DNA from: Bordetella genomosp. 11
Lineage (GTDB): Bacteria > Pseudomonadota > Gammaproteobacteria > Burkholderiales > Burkholderiaceae_B
Reading direction: 5' to 3'
DNA: 64,000 bases
NCBI RefSeq assembly: GCF_002261215.1
Contig: NZ_NEVS01000001.1
Coordinates: 930,001 to 994,000 of the forward strand
Shown here: positions 24,401 through 33,270 of the stretch, piece after piece
How the letters are laid out: each line of letters starts with the position of its first letter
Position numbering within the stretch: position 1 is the first letter of the stretch
Notes under the pieces: generated by a model
What the model was told of the DNA's origin: nothing
The model's input: only the letters and a program-made list of their open reading frames with translations
Database searches by the model: none
Made by a program: the position numbers and the translations under genes

Positions 24401-24595
24401 ATGGAAACGCAACAGATTAGCGTCAGGAAAGTCGCCGCCACCATCGCCGCGGTATGCGTGGCGGGATTGCTGCTGGGCGGCTGCGCTGGCGACCAATTCA
24501 ATCATCCGGGCCCGCCGCATCCGGGCGCGGCCAACCCCTGGAGCATGGGCGGGTTCAGCGACCCGGGGCCGGATTATCCGGCGACGGGACATTGA
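24401..24595 (+). CDS. Small lipoprotein
   Basis: A 64-residue predicted lipoprotein. After a short N-terminus a hydrophobic segment (AATIAAVCVAGLLLGGC) ends in the lipobox LLGGC; the mature part is only about 34 residues, rich in Gly and Pro (NHPGPPHPGAANPW, GFSDPGPDYP). It begins 2 bp after the DUF2090 stop and may be co-transcribed. No function is known. Confidence 0.72.
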   Translation: METQQISVRKVAATIAAVCVAGLLLGGCAGDQFNHPGPPHPGAANPWSMGGFSDPGPDYPATGH

Positions 24596-24676
24596 ACGGG
24601 AACGGGTTCGACCGGTAGCTTGTCTATCAACGTCTCGACGCCGGGATTCCCCCGGCGCTAACCGAAGGAGCTCCAA

Positions 24677-25276
24677 ATGACCCGATCCCTCCGTTCACGC
24701 GTGGCCGGTTTCGCGGCAGGCACGCTATGCCTGTCGTGGGCGATGTCCGCGACCGCGGCACCCCCCTTCGAGCTGGTCGCCAAGGGCTTGATGGACAATG
24801 CATCGCTCAGCCGCGCCAACGCAGCGAACGCCAAGGATGCGACAGGGGCGATGTGCGGGGGCGAGAACATATCCCCGGAGCTCTATTTCAACCACGCGCC
24901 GGCCGGTACCAAAAGCTACGCCGTTACGGTCTACGATCCGGACGGCGCGACAGGCCTGGGCATCGTGCACTGGGTCGTCTACGGCATCCCCGCATCGACC
25001 AAAACCCTGGCGCGCGGCGTAGGCGCGAAAGGGCCGGAGGGATCCACGCCGGGGACCAACCGCACGAACGGTCCCGGATACTACGGGCCCTGCCCGCCGA
25101 TGGGGGACAAGCCGCACCACTACATCTTCCAGGCGTATGCGCTGGACCTGGAGCCGGGGGCGTTGAAGTCGGGGCTCAAGCGGGACGAACTGATCGAGGA
25201 AATGCGCGGGCACGTGCTGGCGTATTCCAGCGTTATGCTGCGCTACGGACGCCCCGCGAAAACGATTCCGAAGTGA
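24677..25276 (+). CDS. YbhB/YbcL-type PEBP family protein, exported
   Basis: A 199-residue phosphatidylethanolamine-binding-protein-like protein with a signal peptide ending near MSATAA, so it is periplasmic like YbcL. Family landmarks: GENISPELYFNHAPAGTKSYAVTVYDPD, IVHWVVYGIPAS, NGPGYYGPCPPMGDKPHHYIFQAYALD. Members are often called Raf-kinase-inhibitor-like; the bacterial role is unclear. A ribosome binding site GAAGGAGCTCC precedes the ATG. It stands alone between a lipoprotein gene and a TRIC channel gene. Confidence 0.92.
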   Translation: MTRSLRSRVAGFAAGTLCLSWAMSATAAPPFELVAKGLMDNASLSRANAANAKDATGAMCGGENISPELYFNHAPAGTKSYAVTVYDPDGATGLGIVHWVVYGIPASTKTLARGVGAKGPEGSTPGTNRTNGPGYYGPCPPMGDKPHHYIFQAYALDLEPGALKSGLKRDELIEEMRGHVLAYSSVMLRYGRPAKTIPK

Positions 25277-25388
25277 TCGACCGTCCGTGGCCGTTCGCGG
25301 ACGGGCGGGTGCGACGGACTTGTTGTCGCCGCCCTGGCATGGCTGGCAATATGGCGGTCCCCCAGGCCACCGACACGCTGCTCCCGAA

Positions 25389-25997
25389 ATGCTGCTTCTG
25401 ATCCTCGATCTTGCCGGCACCTTCGTCTTCGCCCTGAGCGGAGCGACTGCCGGCGTCAAGCGGCGCCTGGACCTTTTCGGCGTGCTCGTGCTGTCGTTCG
25501 TCGCCGGCAATTTCGGCGGCATCACGCGCGACCTGCTGATCGGATCGGTACCTCCCGGCGCCATCAGCGACTGGCGGTACCTCGCGGTCTCGTTGCTGGC
25601 CGGGACGATCACCTTCTACTGGTCCACGGCCATCGAGAAGCTGAGCAGTCCCGTACTGATCTTCGATGCCGCGGGGTTGGCCCTCTTCGCGGTTTCTGGC
25701 GCGCAGAAAGCGCTCGCCTTCGGACTGAACCCGCTGATGGCGGCCCTGCTGGGGATGCTCACCGGCATTGGCGGCGGTATGGTCCGCGATATCCTTGCGG
25801 CCGAAATCCCCGCCGTACTCCGCGCCGATATCTACGCCGTCGCGGCCCTGGCGGGCGCAGGCATCGTAGTGGTCGGCCAAATGCTCGACGTCCCCGCCAT
25901 CGCTGCCACCCTGGCCGGCGCGCTGGTTTGCTTCGGCCTGCGGCTGATGGCCATCCGTCGCGGCTGGCGCCTGCCCGTGGCGGGTGCCCGGGAATAG
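25389..25997 (+). CDS. TRIC/YicG (UPF0126) family membrane channel
   Basis: A 202-residue inner-membrane protein with two homologous halves of three membrane segments, each holding the glycine-rich signature: FVAGNFGGITRDLLIG and LTGIGGGMVRDILAAEIPAVLRADIYA. This is the prokaryotic TRIC cation-channel family. In TRIC proteins the GG motif kinks the pore helix. The start ATG at 25389 gives the usual family N-terminus (MLLLILDLAGTFVFALSGA); upstream in-frame sequence is not conserved in character. Confidence 0.9.
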   Translation: MLLLILDLAGTFVFALSGATAGVKRRLDLFGVLVLSFVAGNFGGITRDLLIGSVPPGAISDWRYLAVSLLAGTITFYWSTAIEKLSSPVLIFDAAGLALFAVSGAQKALAFGLNPLMAALLGMLTGIGGGMVRDILAAEIPAVLRADIYAVAALAGAGIVVVGQMLDVPAIAATLAGALVCFGLRLMAIRRGWRLPVAGARE

Positions 25998-26091
25998 CAG
26001 ACCGCGCCGCGCACGGGATGGGGGCGCCGGCGGCAGCCCCCGGAATAGCAAAACGTGCTTCTTCCACAAACGATCGAACCGGACACTCGCC

Positions 26092-27159
26092 ATGATGCCA
26101 TCGCTGCTGGCCCGACTACAGGACCTCGACCCCGACGGGCACGGTCGCATCAAGGGGCTGCGGCTGGTGGCGGCGTACGGCATTGCGGCGATGCTGGGCG
26201 GCGTGCACGCGTTGGCCACCCTGCGGCTGCCGCCTGCCACGCTCGCGTTCCTGGCCGGGGCCTATGCCCTCTGGGCGAGCGTCTCGGAAGCCCGCGCGAC
26301 CCCTGGCGCATCGTGCCGCGACCTTGCGGTCCTGTGCGCGACATCGGGACTTGGGGCGCTGCTGTATATCGGCGTTGGACCCTCCTTGGCGCGCCTGATG
26401 CCGGCGGGCGCGGAATTCGCGCTGGTGCTCGGCGCTTTCCTGGTGGGATTCCTGAAGCGATTCGGCGTCCTTGGCGCGGGAATGGGGTCGCAGGTCTACA
26501 TCGGCGAAATCCTGGCGTATAGCTTCAACTTCGACCGCACCGACCTGGTGTCGGTCGGCGTGGCGGTATCGATAGCGATCCCGTCCGCCATCATCCCCAG
26601 GTTACTGGCAGGCCGGTTCGAGTACACGGGGACGGTCGGGGCGCTCTCGCCAGCGGATATTCCGAACCGCTGGCCCTTGGCCCCCGAAACCATCATGGGG
26701 ATACAGGCGGCTATCGCGGCGGTGATAGCCATTGCGATCAACCAGGCGTTCGGGCTGGCGGAATCCGTTTGGGCAGTCACGGCCGCGGCCTATGTCGTGG
26801 CGAGCACGGCATCCGGCACCGTCGAGCGTGTGCGACGGCGGATCGTGGGCACATTGGTGGGTGTGCCCCTGGGGCTGATATGCCTGCCCCTGGCCACGCA
26901 TGCGCCGGTGCTGCTATGGAGCGCGGGTGCGTTGGCGATGGTCCTGTACGGTATTGCGCTGCCTAAGCGCTATGACATTGCTTGTGGGGCGTTCGCGTTC
27001 ACCCTCGTCGTTACGCTGGCGGCCAGCGGGCAGCATTCCATCGAGCTCCTGGCGGCGCGTACCTGGCAGACGATATTGGGTGGGACATTGGGCTTGGCGG
27101 CGGCGCTTTGGATATTGCCCTTGCGAGAGCGGCGGGGCGGGCTTTCCCGGGGGCAATGA
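26092..27159 (+). CDS. FUSC-like integral membrane protein
   Basis: A 355-residue protein with two blocks of roughly five to six hydrophobic segments separated by a hydrophilic stretch (residues about 170-200). The second block contains WAVTAAAYVVASTASGTVERVRRRIVGTLVGVPLG, the hallmark of FUSC / aromatic-acid-exporter-type proteins. It is shorter than full AaeB-like pumps and lacks their large cytoplasmic domain. Possible export of an organic compound is inferred from the family only. It lies 94 bp after the TRIC gene and converges with the LacI gene. Confidence 0.82.
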   Translation: MMPSLLARLQDLDPDGHGRIKGLRLVAAYGIAAMLGGVHALATLRLPPATLAFLAGAYALWASVSEARATPGASCRDLAVLCATSGLGALLYIGVGPSLARLMPAGAEFALVLGAFLVGFLKRFGVLGAGMGSQVYIGEILAYSFNFDRTDLVSVGVAVSIAIPSAIIPRLLAGRFEYTGTVGALSPADIPNRWPLAPETIMGIQAAIAAVIAIAINQAFGLAESVWAVTAAAYVVASTASGTVERVRRRIVGTLVGVPLGLICLPLATHAPVLLWSAGALAMVLYGIALPKRYDIACGAFAFTLVVTLAASGQHSIELLAARTWQTILGGTLGLAAALWILPLRERRGGLSRGQ

Positions 27160-27234
27160 GCGCCTGCCGGCCGCCTGGCCCGAGTTGCCGTTCGCAGGCG
27201 CCCGGCGATTTCCGCCCGGACCGGCATGCGGGCG

Positions 27235-28245
27235 CTATCGGTGCACGGTATCCCGTTCCACCAGCACGCAAGGGACTACGACATCGCGCGCGCGTATCTC
27301 GCCGCGCATCTGCTCGAGCAGCAGGCCGACCGTCGCATCGACCATGGAGCTCACGGATTGACGCACGGTGGTAAGCCGGTACGCCCCCCAGGCCGCTTGC
27401 GGGACGTCGTCGAAGCCGATGACAGCCACCTGCGCGGGCACGCGCAATCCCAGTTCCTGCCGCAGCACGTCCAGGGCCGCGATGGCCATGTGGTCGTTGG
27501 CGGCGAAAATGGCATCCGGCGCGTCCGGGCCTGCGAACATCCGGCGCACGGCCGCTTGCGCGCCATCGAAACTGTAGTGGCCTGCCTCGCGGCTTATCAC
27601 TTCCCGTTTGCTTTCCGCCAACGCTTCGGTAAAGCCGCGCTCGCGTTCCAGGCTGGTCGAAGAGTCCTCCAGGCCCGCGAGGAAAGCGGGACGGCGATAG
27701 CCATGCGCCAGCAAGTATTCGGCCACCATGCGTCCACCCCCGGCATTATCCGAGCTGACCGAACTGGTCGCATGGCGCGCCAGCCCTCCAAGATCCGACA
27801 CTCGGTTGAACTGCACCACGGGTACGCCGACCTCGGCGCAGCTGTGCGCCAGCGTGGGCGACAGCATGGCCGACGCCAGGACGATGCCATCGACCTGGTA
27901 TTGCAGAATATCGGCCAGCACCCCATCCGCGGCTTCGTCCATCTCGGCGATGAACATCAGCACATGGTATCCCTCCTTCTGCAGGCGCTGCGACAGCAGT
28001 TGCACTACGAGTGGATAGAACTGGTTCTCCAGGTAGCTCATCACCAGCGCGACGATGCGGCTCTGGCGCGTGATCAGGCTGCGCGCCATCGCATTGGGCC
28101 GATACCCAAGCCGCTGGGCCGCGGCCAGCACCTTGCGCCGCGTTTCCTCCGAAACGCTGGCGCCCGGCGTGAACGCGCGGCTGACCGCCGATTGCGATAC
28201 TTGCGCCAGGGCGGCGACATCCTGCGCACGCGGGCCCGATTTCAT
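27235..28245 (-). CDS. LacI family regulator (end of hisD-like operon)
   Basis: A 336-residue LacI-type repressor. The HTH is AQDVAALAQVSQSAVSRAFTPGASVSEETRRKVLAAAQRLGYRPNAMARSL, followed by a periplasmic-binding-protein-like sensor domain (FYPLVVQLLSQRLQ, DGIVLASAML, VSSDNAGGGRMVAEYLLAHG, IFAANDHMAIAALDVL, VIGFDDVPQAAWGAYRLTTVRQ). The ATG overlaps the SDR stop by 4 bp (ATGA), so it is the third gene of a coupled operon. Palindromes with the central CG typical of LacI operators lie at 30384-30401 and 30622-30635, in the divergent promoter region. The effector is unknown. Confidence 0.94.
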   Translation of the reverse strand: MKSGPRAQDVAALAQVSQSAVSRAFTPGASVSEETRRKVLAAAQRLGYRPNAMARSLITRQSRIVALVMSYLENQFYPLVVQLLSQRLQKEGYHVLMFIAEMDEAADGVLADILQYQVDGIVLASAMLSPTLAHSCAEVGVPVVQFNRVSDLGGLARHATSSVSSDNAGGGRMVAEYLLAHGYRRPAFLAGLEDSSTSLERERGFTEALAESKREVISREAGHYSFDGAQAAVRRMFAGPDAPDAIFAANDHMAIAALDVLRQELGLRVPAQVAVIGFDDVPQAAWGAYRLTTVRQSVSSMVDATVGLLLEQMRGEIRARDVVVPCVLVERDTVHR

Positions 28246-29009
28246 GCCGCCGTCCAGCCGCCGTCCAGCATCAGGGCGCTGCCCGTCACCAGGCTGGACG
28301 CATCGCTGGCCAGGAACAGAACGGCGCCCATTACTTCTTCCAGGCGGCCGACGCGCCCCAGCGCGATACGGTCGGTCACCCACTGCCGGAAACCCGGCTG
28401 CTCGAACATCGGCGCTGTCAGCGGCGTGTCGATGAAGGTGGGACACAGGGAGTTGACGCGTATGCTATGCGGGCCGAGTTCCCAGGCCAGTGCCTTGGTC
28501 ATGCCTTCCAGCGCGTGCTTGCTTGCACAATACAGCGCCCGCCGCGGGCTGCCGACGTGCCCCATCTGCGACGACACGTTGATGACGACCCCCGGGCGTC
28601 CTTCCGCCATCAGGCGCCGGGAGACGGCCCGGCTGGTGTAGAAGGCGGCCTTCACGTTCAGGTCGAGTACCGCATCGATATCCTCGTCGCTTTGCTCCGT
28701 CAACGGGCGTGGCCGGTTCATGCCGGCGTTGTTCACCAGCACGTCATAGGGTTCGCCGCGGGCCACCGCGGCGTCGACCTGAGCCGGCTGCGTGACATCC
28801 AGCACGCAGTAGTCGCAGGACAGCCGCTCGGCCCGCAGGGCGTCGCGGACCTGCCCGAGTTCGGTCTCGCGGCGCGCGGCCAGGGTCACGTGCGCGCCGG
28901 CACGGGCCAGCGCGGTGGCGGCCGCCATGCCCAGGCCACCGCTGGCGCCGGTGACGAAGGCGCGGCGCCCATCCAGGCGGAAGCTGGGGCTGGCGGGCAG
29001 CATCGTCAT
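28242..29009 (-). CDS. SDR family oxidoreductase (hisD-like operon)
   Basis: A 255-residue classical short-chain dehydrogenase. The cofactor motif is [14 protein letters not shown], then NNAGMN, the catalytic serine in VINVSSQMG, and YCASK with catalytic Tyr and Lys. The C-terminus ends in [17 protein letters not shown], the usual SDR finish. The start overlaps the hisD-like stop (ATGA) and its stop overlaps the LacI start (ATGA), showing tight coupling. With the histidinol-dehydrogenase-like enzyme it probably oxidises a hydroxylated intermediate, perhaps two stereoisomers or two successive alcohol positions. Confidence 0.93.
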   Translation of the reverse strand: MTMLPASPSFRLDGRRAFVTGASGGLGMAAATALARAGAHVTLAARRETELGQVRDALRAERLSCDYCVLDVTQPAQVDAAVARGEPYDVLVNNAGMNRPRPLTEQSDEDIDAVLDLNVKAAFYTSRAVSRRLMAEGRPGVVINVSSQMGHVGSPRRALYCASKHALEGMTKALAWELGPHSIRVNSLCPTFIDTPLTAPMFEQPGFRQWVTDRIALGRVGRLEEVMGAVLFLASDASSLVTGSALMLDGGWTAA

Positions 29010-30325
29010 GCATCCTCCCGCACCGGCTGGTACCAGGGCAGATCGGCACGATTGCCATAGCGGCGCACGCGGATATTGGCCTGTTCGCCATGCCCCGCGA
29101 AATTTTCCATATGGCAGAGACGGGAACAGTACGCGCCAATCGCGGCGCTGGCCTCGTCGGTGAGCACGCGCTGGTAGGTGCATGTCTTGAGGAACTTGCC
29201 GACCCACAGGCCGCCGGTATAACGCGCGTTGCGGTTGGTCGGCAGCGTATGATTGGTCCCGATGACCTTATCGCCGAAGCTGACGTTGGTGCGGGGACCC
29301 AGGAAGAGGGCGCCATAGTTCGTCATGTGCTTGAGGAAATGATCGGGATCGCGCGTCATGACCTGTACGTGCTCGAACGCCAGCTCGTCGGCGACCCGCA
29401 CCATCTCGTCGATGTCGTCGCAGACAATGACTTCGCCGCAATCGTTCCAGCTTTGCCGCGCGATGGCGGCGGTGGGAAGCTTGTCCAGCTGCCGCTCGAT
29501 CTCGTCCATGGTGGCGCGCGCGAGCGCTTCGCTGTCGGTAAGCAGGATGGCGGGCGACGTAGGGCCGTGCTCGGCCTGGCCCAGCAGATCGACCGCGCAC
29601 AGTTCGCCGTCCACGCTGTCGTCGGCGATGACCAGGGTTTCCGTGGGGCCCGCGAACAGGTCGATGCCCACGCGGCCATAGAGCTGGCGCTTGGCTTCGG
29701 CCACGAACATATTGCCCGGGCCGACCAGCATATCGACCGGTGCTACGCTGGGGGTACCCACCGCCATCGCCACCAGGGCCTGCACACCGCCCAGCACCAG
29801 GATCTCGTCGGCGCCCGCCATGTCCATGGCGGTGACGATGGCGGGATGCGGGCGCCCCTGGTAGGGGGGCGCGGTGGATACGATGCGCGGCACGCCGGCC
29901 ACTTTGGCGGTGAGTACGCTCATGTGCGCGGAGGCCAGCATGGGGTATTTCCCGCCCGGGATGTAGCAGCCCACCGCGTTGACGGGGATGTGCTTGTGGC
30001 CCAGCACCACGCCCGGATAGGTTTCCACCTCGACATCCTGCATGGACGCGCGCTGGATACTCGCGAAATTGCGGATCTGCGCCTGCGCGAATGCGATGTC
30101 ATCGATCTCGCGCTGCGATAGCTGGCGGCGTGCCTGGGCGATCTCGTCGGGGCTCAGGCGGAAATCGGCGGGATCCCAGTTGTCGAACTTCCGGCTGTAC
30201 TCGCGCACGGCTTCGTCGCCGCGCGTTTCGATATCGCGGATGATGCCTTCGACGGTGGCGCGAACCTGGGCGTCGCCCTCGGTCTTGACTTGGGCCGTAC
30301 GGCCGCGTTTCAGGTAGCGGATCAT
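29006..30325 (-). CDS. Histidinol-dehydrogenase-like enzyme (HpsN-like)
   Basis: A 439-residue zinc- and NAD-dependent dehydrogenase of the HisD superfamily. The zinc ligands of HisD are all present as Q250 and H253 (LLGQAEH), D352 (SFGDKVIG) and H412 (FAGHGEQA), and the catalytic pair as E318-H319. No his genes are nearby, and it is coupled to an SDR and a LacI gene. That fits catabolic HisD relatives such as HpsN, which oxidises 2,3-dihydroxypropanesulfonate to sulfolactate; I recognise this as possible but cannot confirm it. The start at 30325 (MIRYLKRG) is preferred over an upstream ATG at 30361. It is the first gene of the leftward operon. Confidence 0.9.
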   Translation of the reverse strand: MIRYLKRGRTAQVKTEGDAQVRATVEGIIRDIETRGDEAVREYSRKFDNWDPADFRLSPDEIAQARRQLSQREIDDIAFAQAQIRNFASIQRASMQDVEVETYPGVVLGHKHIPVNAVGCYIPGGKYPMLASAHMSVLTAKVAGVPRIVSTAPPYQGRPHPAIVTAMDMAGADEILVLGGVQALVAMAVGTPSVAPVDMLVGPGNMFVAEAKRQLYGRVGIDLFAGPTETLVIADDSVDGELCAVDLLGQAEHGPTSPAILLTDSEALARATMDEIERQLDKLPTAAIARQSWNDCGEVIVCDDIDEMVRVADELAFEHVQVMTRDPDHFLKHMTNYGALFLGPRTNVSFGDKVIGTNHTLPTNRNARYTGGLWVGKFLKTCTYQRVLTDEASAAIGAYCSRLCHMENFAGHGEQANIRVRRYGNRADLPWYQPVREDA

Positions 30326-30383
30326 GGCTGGGCGGGGCTCCTTATGGTGATTGGCGGTCAACAGGGCTGACTACCATCGGAGC

Positions 30384-30401
30384 TTTGCATACGTATGCAA
30401 A
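30384..30401. promoter_or_regulatory. LacI-type operator, site 1
   Basis: TTTGCATACGTATGCAAA, a perfect 18-bp palindrome with a central CG, 58 bp upstream of the hisD-like start. LacI-family operators typically have this even symmetry around CG. Its core ATACGTAT recurs at 30622-30635. Confidence 0.72.
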
Positions 30402-30508
30402 TACAGGTTTACCCGCATATGGCCTTTCGACGACCTCGCGTCCGGGCGCGCCGGGAAAACCCCCATAGCACCTCGTCCGCGGTTCGTTAAGAATCCGAAT
30501 TCACCGCA

Positions 30509-30522
30509 GTCAACCTGTTGAC
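30509..30522. promoter_or_regulatory. Inverted repeat GTCAAC-CT-GTTGAC
   Basis: A perfect 6-bp inverted repeat with a 2-bp spacer in the middle of the divergent promoter region, about 90 bp from the aminotransferase start. It is unrelated in sequence to the two ATACGTAT palindromes. It may belong to another regulator, or overlap a -35 element (TTGACG). Confidence 0.45.
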
Positions 30523-30610
30523 GCGGCCCCCGCCAACCCGACTTCCCTCCCTGAAACTGCGAAGAAATGCCGGCTGACGCCTCGCGCGGCCTGGTCGGAA
30601 CCGATCCAAC

Positions 30611-31984
30611 ATGCCCAATTCTGAATACGTATTCAATCCAGCCGACATCGACGTGCTCCTGAAGCAGCCGCTGGGCGCACGCCTGCCCGTGGTGGATCGG
30701 GCGCAGGGCGTCTACATCTACGACACCGCGGGTCGCCAGTACCTGGACGGCTCGGGCGGCGCCATGACCGTATCGATAGGCCATGGGGTGCGCGAGGTGC
30801 TGGATGCGATGCATGCCCAGGCGGAAAAGGCGTGCTTTACGTATCGCACGCACTTCACCAACGCGGCGGCCGAAGCGTTGGCACAGGCGCTGGTCGACCT
30901 GGCGCCCACGGGCATCAGCCACGCGTTTTTCGTCAACAGCGGATCCGAAGCCACCGAACTGGCGCTGCGCACGGCCAGGCAATACTGGCGCGACCGCGGC
31001 CGGCCCGGCAAGGCGCACGTCCTGGGTCGCGCGATCAGTTATCACGGCATGACCATGGGCGCGCTCTCCATGTCGGGGCATAACGCGCGTCGCGCCGACT
31101 ATGGCGACCTGCTGCACACCTTCGCGGTCGCCCCTCCTCCCTATCCCTACCGCTTTCCGCTGTCGGGCCAGGACGTGGAAGGCCACGGCGCCATGGTGTG
31201 GGACCGTGTCATCCGCGAGTATGGCGCCGACAAGGTGGCCGCCGTTATTGTGGAGCCGGTCGTGGGCGCCGCCGGCGGCGCCCTGACGCCGGAGGTGGGC
31301 TACATGCGCACGCTGCGCGAAATCTGCGACCGCCACGAAGTGCTGCTGATCTCCGATGAGGTGATCACCGGCATGGGACGTACCGGCACGTGGTTCGGTT
31401 GCGACCACGATGGCATCGCGCCCGACATGATCGCCACGGGAAAGGGCATGACCTCGGGCTATACGCCGATGGGCGCGGTCCTGTTTCATCAGCGCATCGT
31501 GGAAACCTTCGCCGCCACCGGCAAGACCGTGCCTTTCGGCCATACGTTCAGCGCCAACCCGCTGTCCGCCGCGACCTGCCTGGCGGTCGTCGACTACATG
31601 CGCAGGAACGATGTGCTGTCCAACGTGGCGGCGCGCGCCACGCAGATGGAGGCCGGGCTGCGCCGGCTGGCGGACCGCTTCCCGTGGATCGCCGATATTC
31701 GCGGCCGCGGCCTGCTGTGGGGGTTCGAGTTCGTCACGGATCCCGTCACCGGGACACCGCCGGATCCGTCGCGCAATGCCAACGCGCGCTTCACGGCCCA
31801 TTGCTTCGATGCGGGCCTGATCGTTTATACGGCGGGCATCCCGCCGCTGAATAATGCCACGCTGCTTGCGCCGCCGCTGGTCATTAGCAAGACCGAGATG
31901 GAAGATCTGCTGGCGCGGCTGGAGCGTGGGCTGACCACCTTCGGCGCGGAGATGGGATTCGCAAACCACCAAGCCGCGCGTTGA
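30611..31984 (+). CDS. Class III (omega-type) aminotransferase
   Basis: A 457-residue PLP enzyme of the class III family (relatives include BioA, GABA and taurine transaminases). Landmarks: YIYDTAGRQYLDGSGG near the N-terminus, FFVNSGSEATELALRTAR, SYHGMTMGALSMSGH, the PLP-ring and aspartate segment LLISDEVITGMGRTG, and the Schiff-base lysine K278 in ATGKGMTSGYTPMG. Such enzymes move a terminal amino group to pyruvate or 2-oxoglutarate, leaving an aldehyde. The next in-frame Met would cut conserved sequence, so the ATG at 30611 stands even though an operator-like palindrome overlaps its first codons. It is the first gene of a seven- or eight-gene rightward operon. Confidence 0.92.
   Translation: MPNSEYVFNPADIDVLLKQPLGARLPVVDRAQGVYIYDTAGRQYLDGSGGAMTVSIGHGVREVLDAMHAQAEKACFTYRTHFTNAAAEALAQALVDLAPTGISHAFFVNSGSEATELALRTARQYWRDRGRPGKAHVLGRAISYHGMTMGALSMSGHNARRADYGDLLHTFAVAPPPYPYRFPLSGQDVEGHGAMVWDRVIREYGADKVAAVIVEPVVGAAGGALTPEVGYMRTLREICDRHEVLLISDEVITGMGRTGTWFGCDHDGIAPDMIATGKGMTSGYTPMGAVLFHQRIVETFAATGKTVPFGHTFSANPLSAATCLAVVDYMRRNDVLSNVAARATQMEAGLRRLADRFPWIADIRGRGLLWGFEFVTDPVTGTPPDPSRNANARFTAHCFDAGLIVYTAGIPPLNNATLLAPPLVISKTEMEDLLARLERGLTTFGAEMGFANHQAAR
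30622..30635. promoter_or_regulatory. LacI-type operator, site 2, inside aminotransferase start
   Basis: TGAATACGTATTCA, a perfect 14-bp palindrome lying at codons 4-9 of the aminotransferase gene. It shares the core ATACGTAT and flanking G..C symmetry with 30384-30401; the two centres are 236 bp apart, a distance compatible with looping by a tetrameric LacI protein. Confidence 0.62.
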
Positions 31985-32008
31985 GCCGGCGCTTTCAAGG
32001 GGAACATA

Positions 32009-33229
32009 ATGATGACAGACAAAAAACTGGACCGCCGCACCTTGCTGAAGGCCGGCGTCGCCGCCCTGGGATCGTCGCTTGGCGGCATCTCGTGGGCACA
32101 GCGCTCGGACGACACCCTTACCCTGGGCGTGATCTCGCAGCAGACCGGCACTTTCGCTTATGCCGGCGACCTGGTCCATAAGGGCGCCAAGCTGGCCCTC
32201 GAAGAACGGAACGGCACGGTACTGGGCAAGAAGATCGAACTGATCGTGCGCGACGACGAAGGAAAACCGGCCGTGGGCGTGCGCCGCCTGACCGAGGCGA
32301 TCGGCACGGACAAGCTGCGCTATTTCGTCGGCAACTTCTCCAGCGCCGTGGGACTGGCCGAACTCGAGGTCGCGCGCCAGGAAAAGGTGCTGCAGTACGC
32401 CGCCGGCGGGTCGGAGGACTTCACGGGATCGCGCTGCAGCCCGTACACCTTCCAATGGTCCGCGCACGCCTACACCGCGCTGCGCGCGACGCTGGAATAC
32501 GTCAGCAAGACCTTGCCGGACAAGAAGAAGATCTACACGATCACGGCGGACTACGCCTTCGGGCAATCGCTGCTGCATTACACCCAGGTGGCCGCGAAGG
32601 AGCTGGGGCTGGAACTGGTGGGCAACGACAATCATCCCTCCGGCGAGCGGCAGTTCACCCAGTATTTCACCAAAGCCCTGTCGACCCGGCCCGACCTGAT
32701 CTGCCTGCTGACCGCGGGCGCCGACGCCGTGACCGCGGTGCGGCAATTCCACAGCTTTGGCGTGAAGTCGGTGCGGCTGGTCGGCCCGTGGACCCTCGAA
32801 GTGGAGCAAATGCGCGAGCTGTCGCCGGCCATGCGCAGCGGCATGATCCTGGGCCTGAACTACTATCAGGACATCGATACGCCGATCAACAAGGCGTTCG
32901 TCAAGCGCTACCTGGAAGCGTACAAGAACGTGCCTTCCTATGCGGCGGCCTATGGCTATGACTCGGTGCGGACCTTGCTGATGGCCATGGACAAGGCGGG
33001 ATCCGTTGACGTGGAGGCAGTTATCAAGACGCTCGAAGGCATGCAGTTCGACAGCATCTATGGGCCGACGCATATCGACGCCCGCACGCATCAGACCATA
33101 CGTCCGTACTACGTGATCGAATGCAAGGCACCCCAGGCCATGAAGAACGAGTTCGACCTGGCGACCATCGTGGCCCAGAGCGACAAGCAGCAGCCACCCG
33201 AGCTTAACGAATGCAAGCGGCCGGCGTAA
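32009..33229 (+). CDS. ABC importer substrate-binding protein (LivJ/K class)
   Basis: A 406-residue periplasmic binding protein with a Tat-like signal (DRRTLLKAGVAALGSSLGG). The mature part opens DTLTLGVISQQTGTFAYAGDLVHKGAKLALEERNG and has the type I binding-protein fold seen in branched-chain amino acid, amide and urea importers. VGNFSSAVGLAELEVARQEKV and GGSEDFTGSRCSPYTFQW frame the ligand cleft. It is encoded directly before the two permeases and two ATPases, completing the importer. The ligand is not evident; the enzymes of the operon suggest an amide or amino compound. A stem-loop at 33271-33292 lies between this gene and livH. Confidence 0.93.
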   Translation: MMTDKKLDRRTLLKAGVAALGSSLGGISWAQRSDDTLTLGVISQQTGTFAYAGDLVHKGAKLALEERNGTVLGKKIELIVRDDEGKPAVGVRRLTEAIGTDKLRYFVGNFSSAVGLAELEVARQEKVLQYAAGGSEDFTGSRCSPYTFQWSAHAYTALRATLEYVSKTLPDKKKIYTITADYAFGQSLLHYTQVAAKELGLELVGNDNHPSGERQFTQYFTKALSTRPDLICLLTAGADAVTAVRQFHSFGVKSVRLVGPWTLEVEQMRELSPAMRSGMILGLNYYQDIDTPINKAFVKRYLEAYKNVPSYAAAYGYDSVRTLLMAMDKAGSVDVEAVIKTLEGMQFDSIYGPTHIDARTHQTIRPYYVIECKAPQAMKNEFDLATIVAQSDKQQPPELNECKRPA

Positions 33230-33270
33230 GGCCGCGTCAGGCTCGCACCGCCACCCCGGTTCGCACGCTG

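Noticed and set aside
30326..30610. Possible small gene in the divergent LacI-controlled promoter region
   Set aside because: No frame with a plausible start and coding character; the stretch is accounted for by promoter and operator elements.
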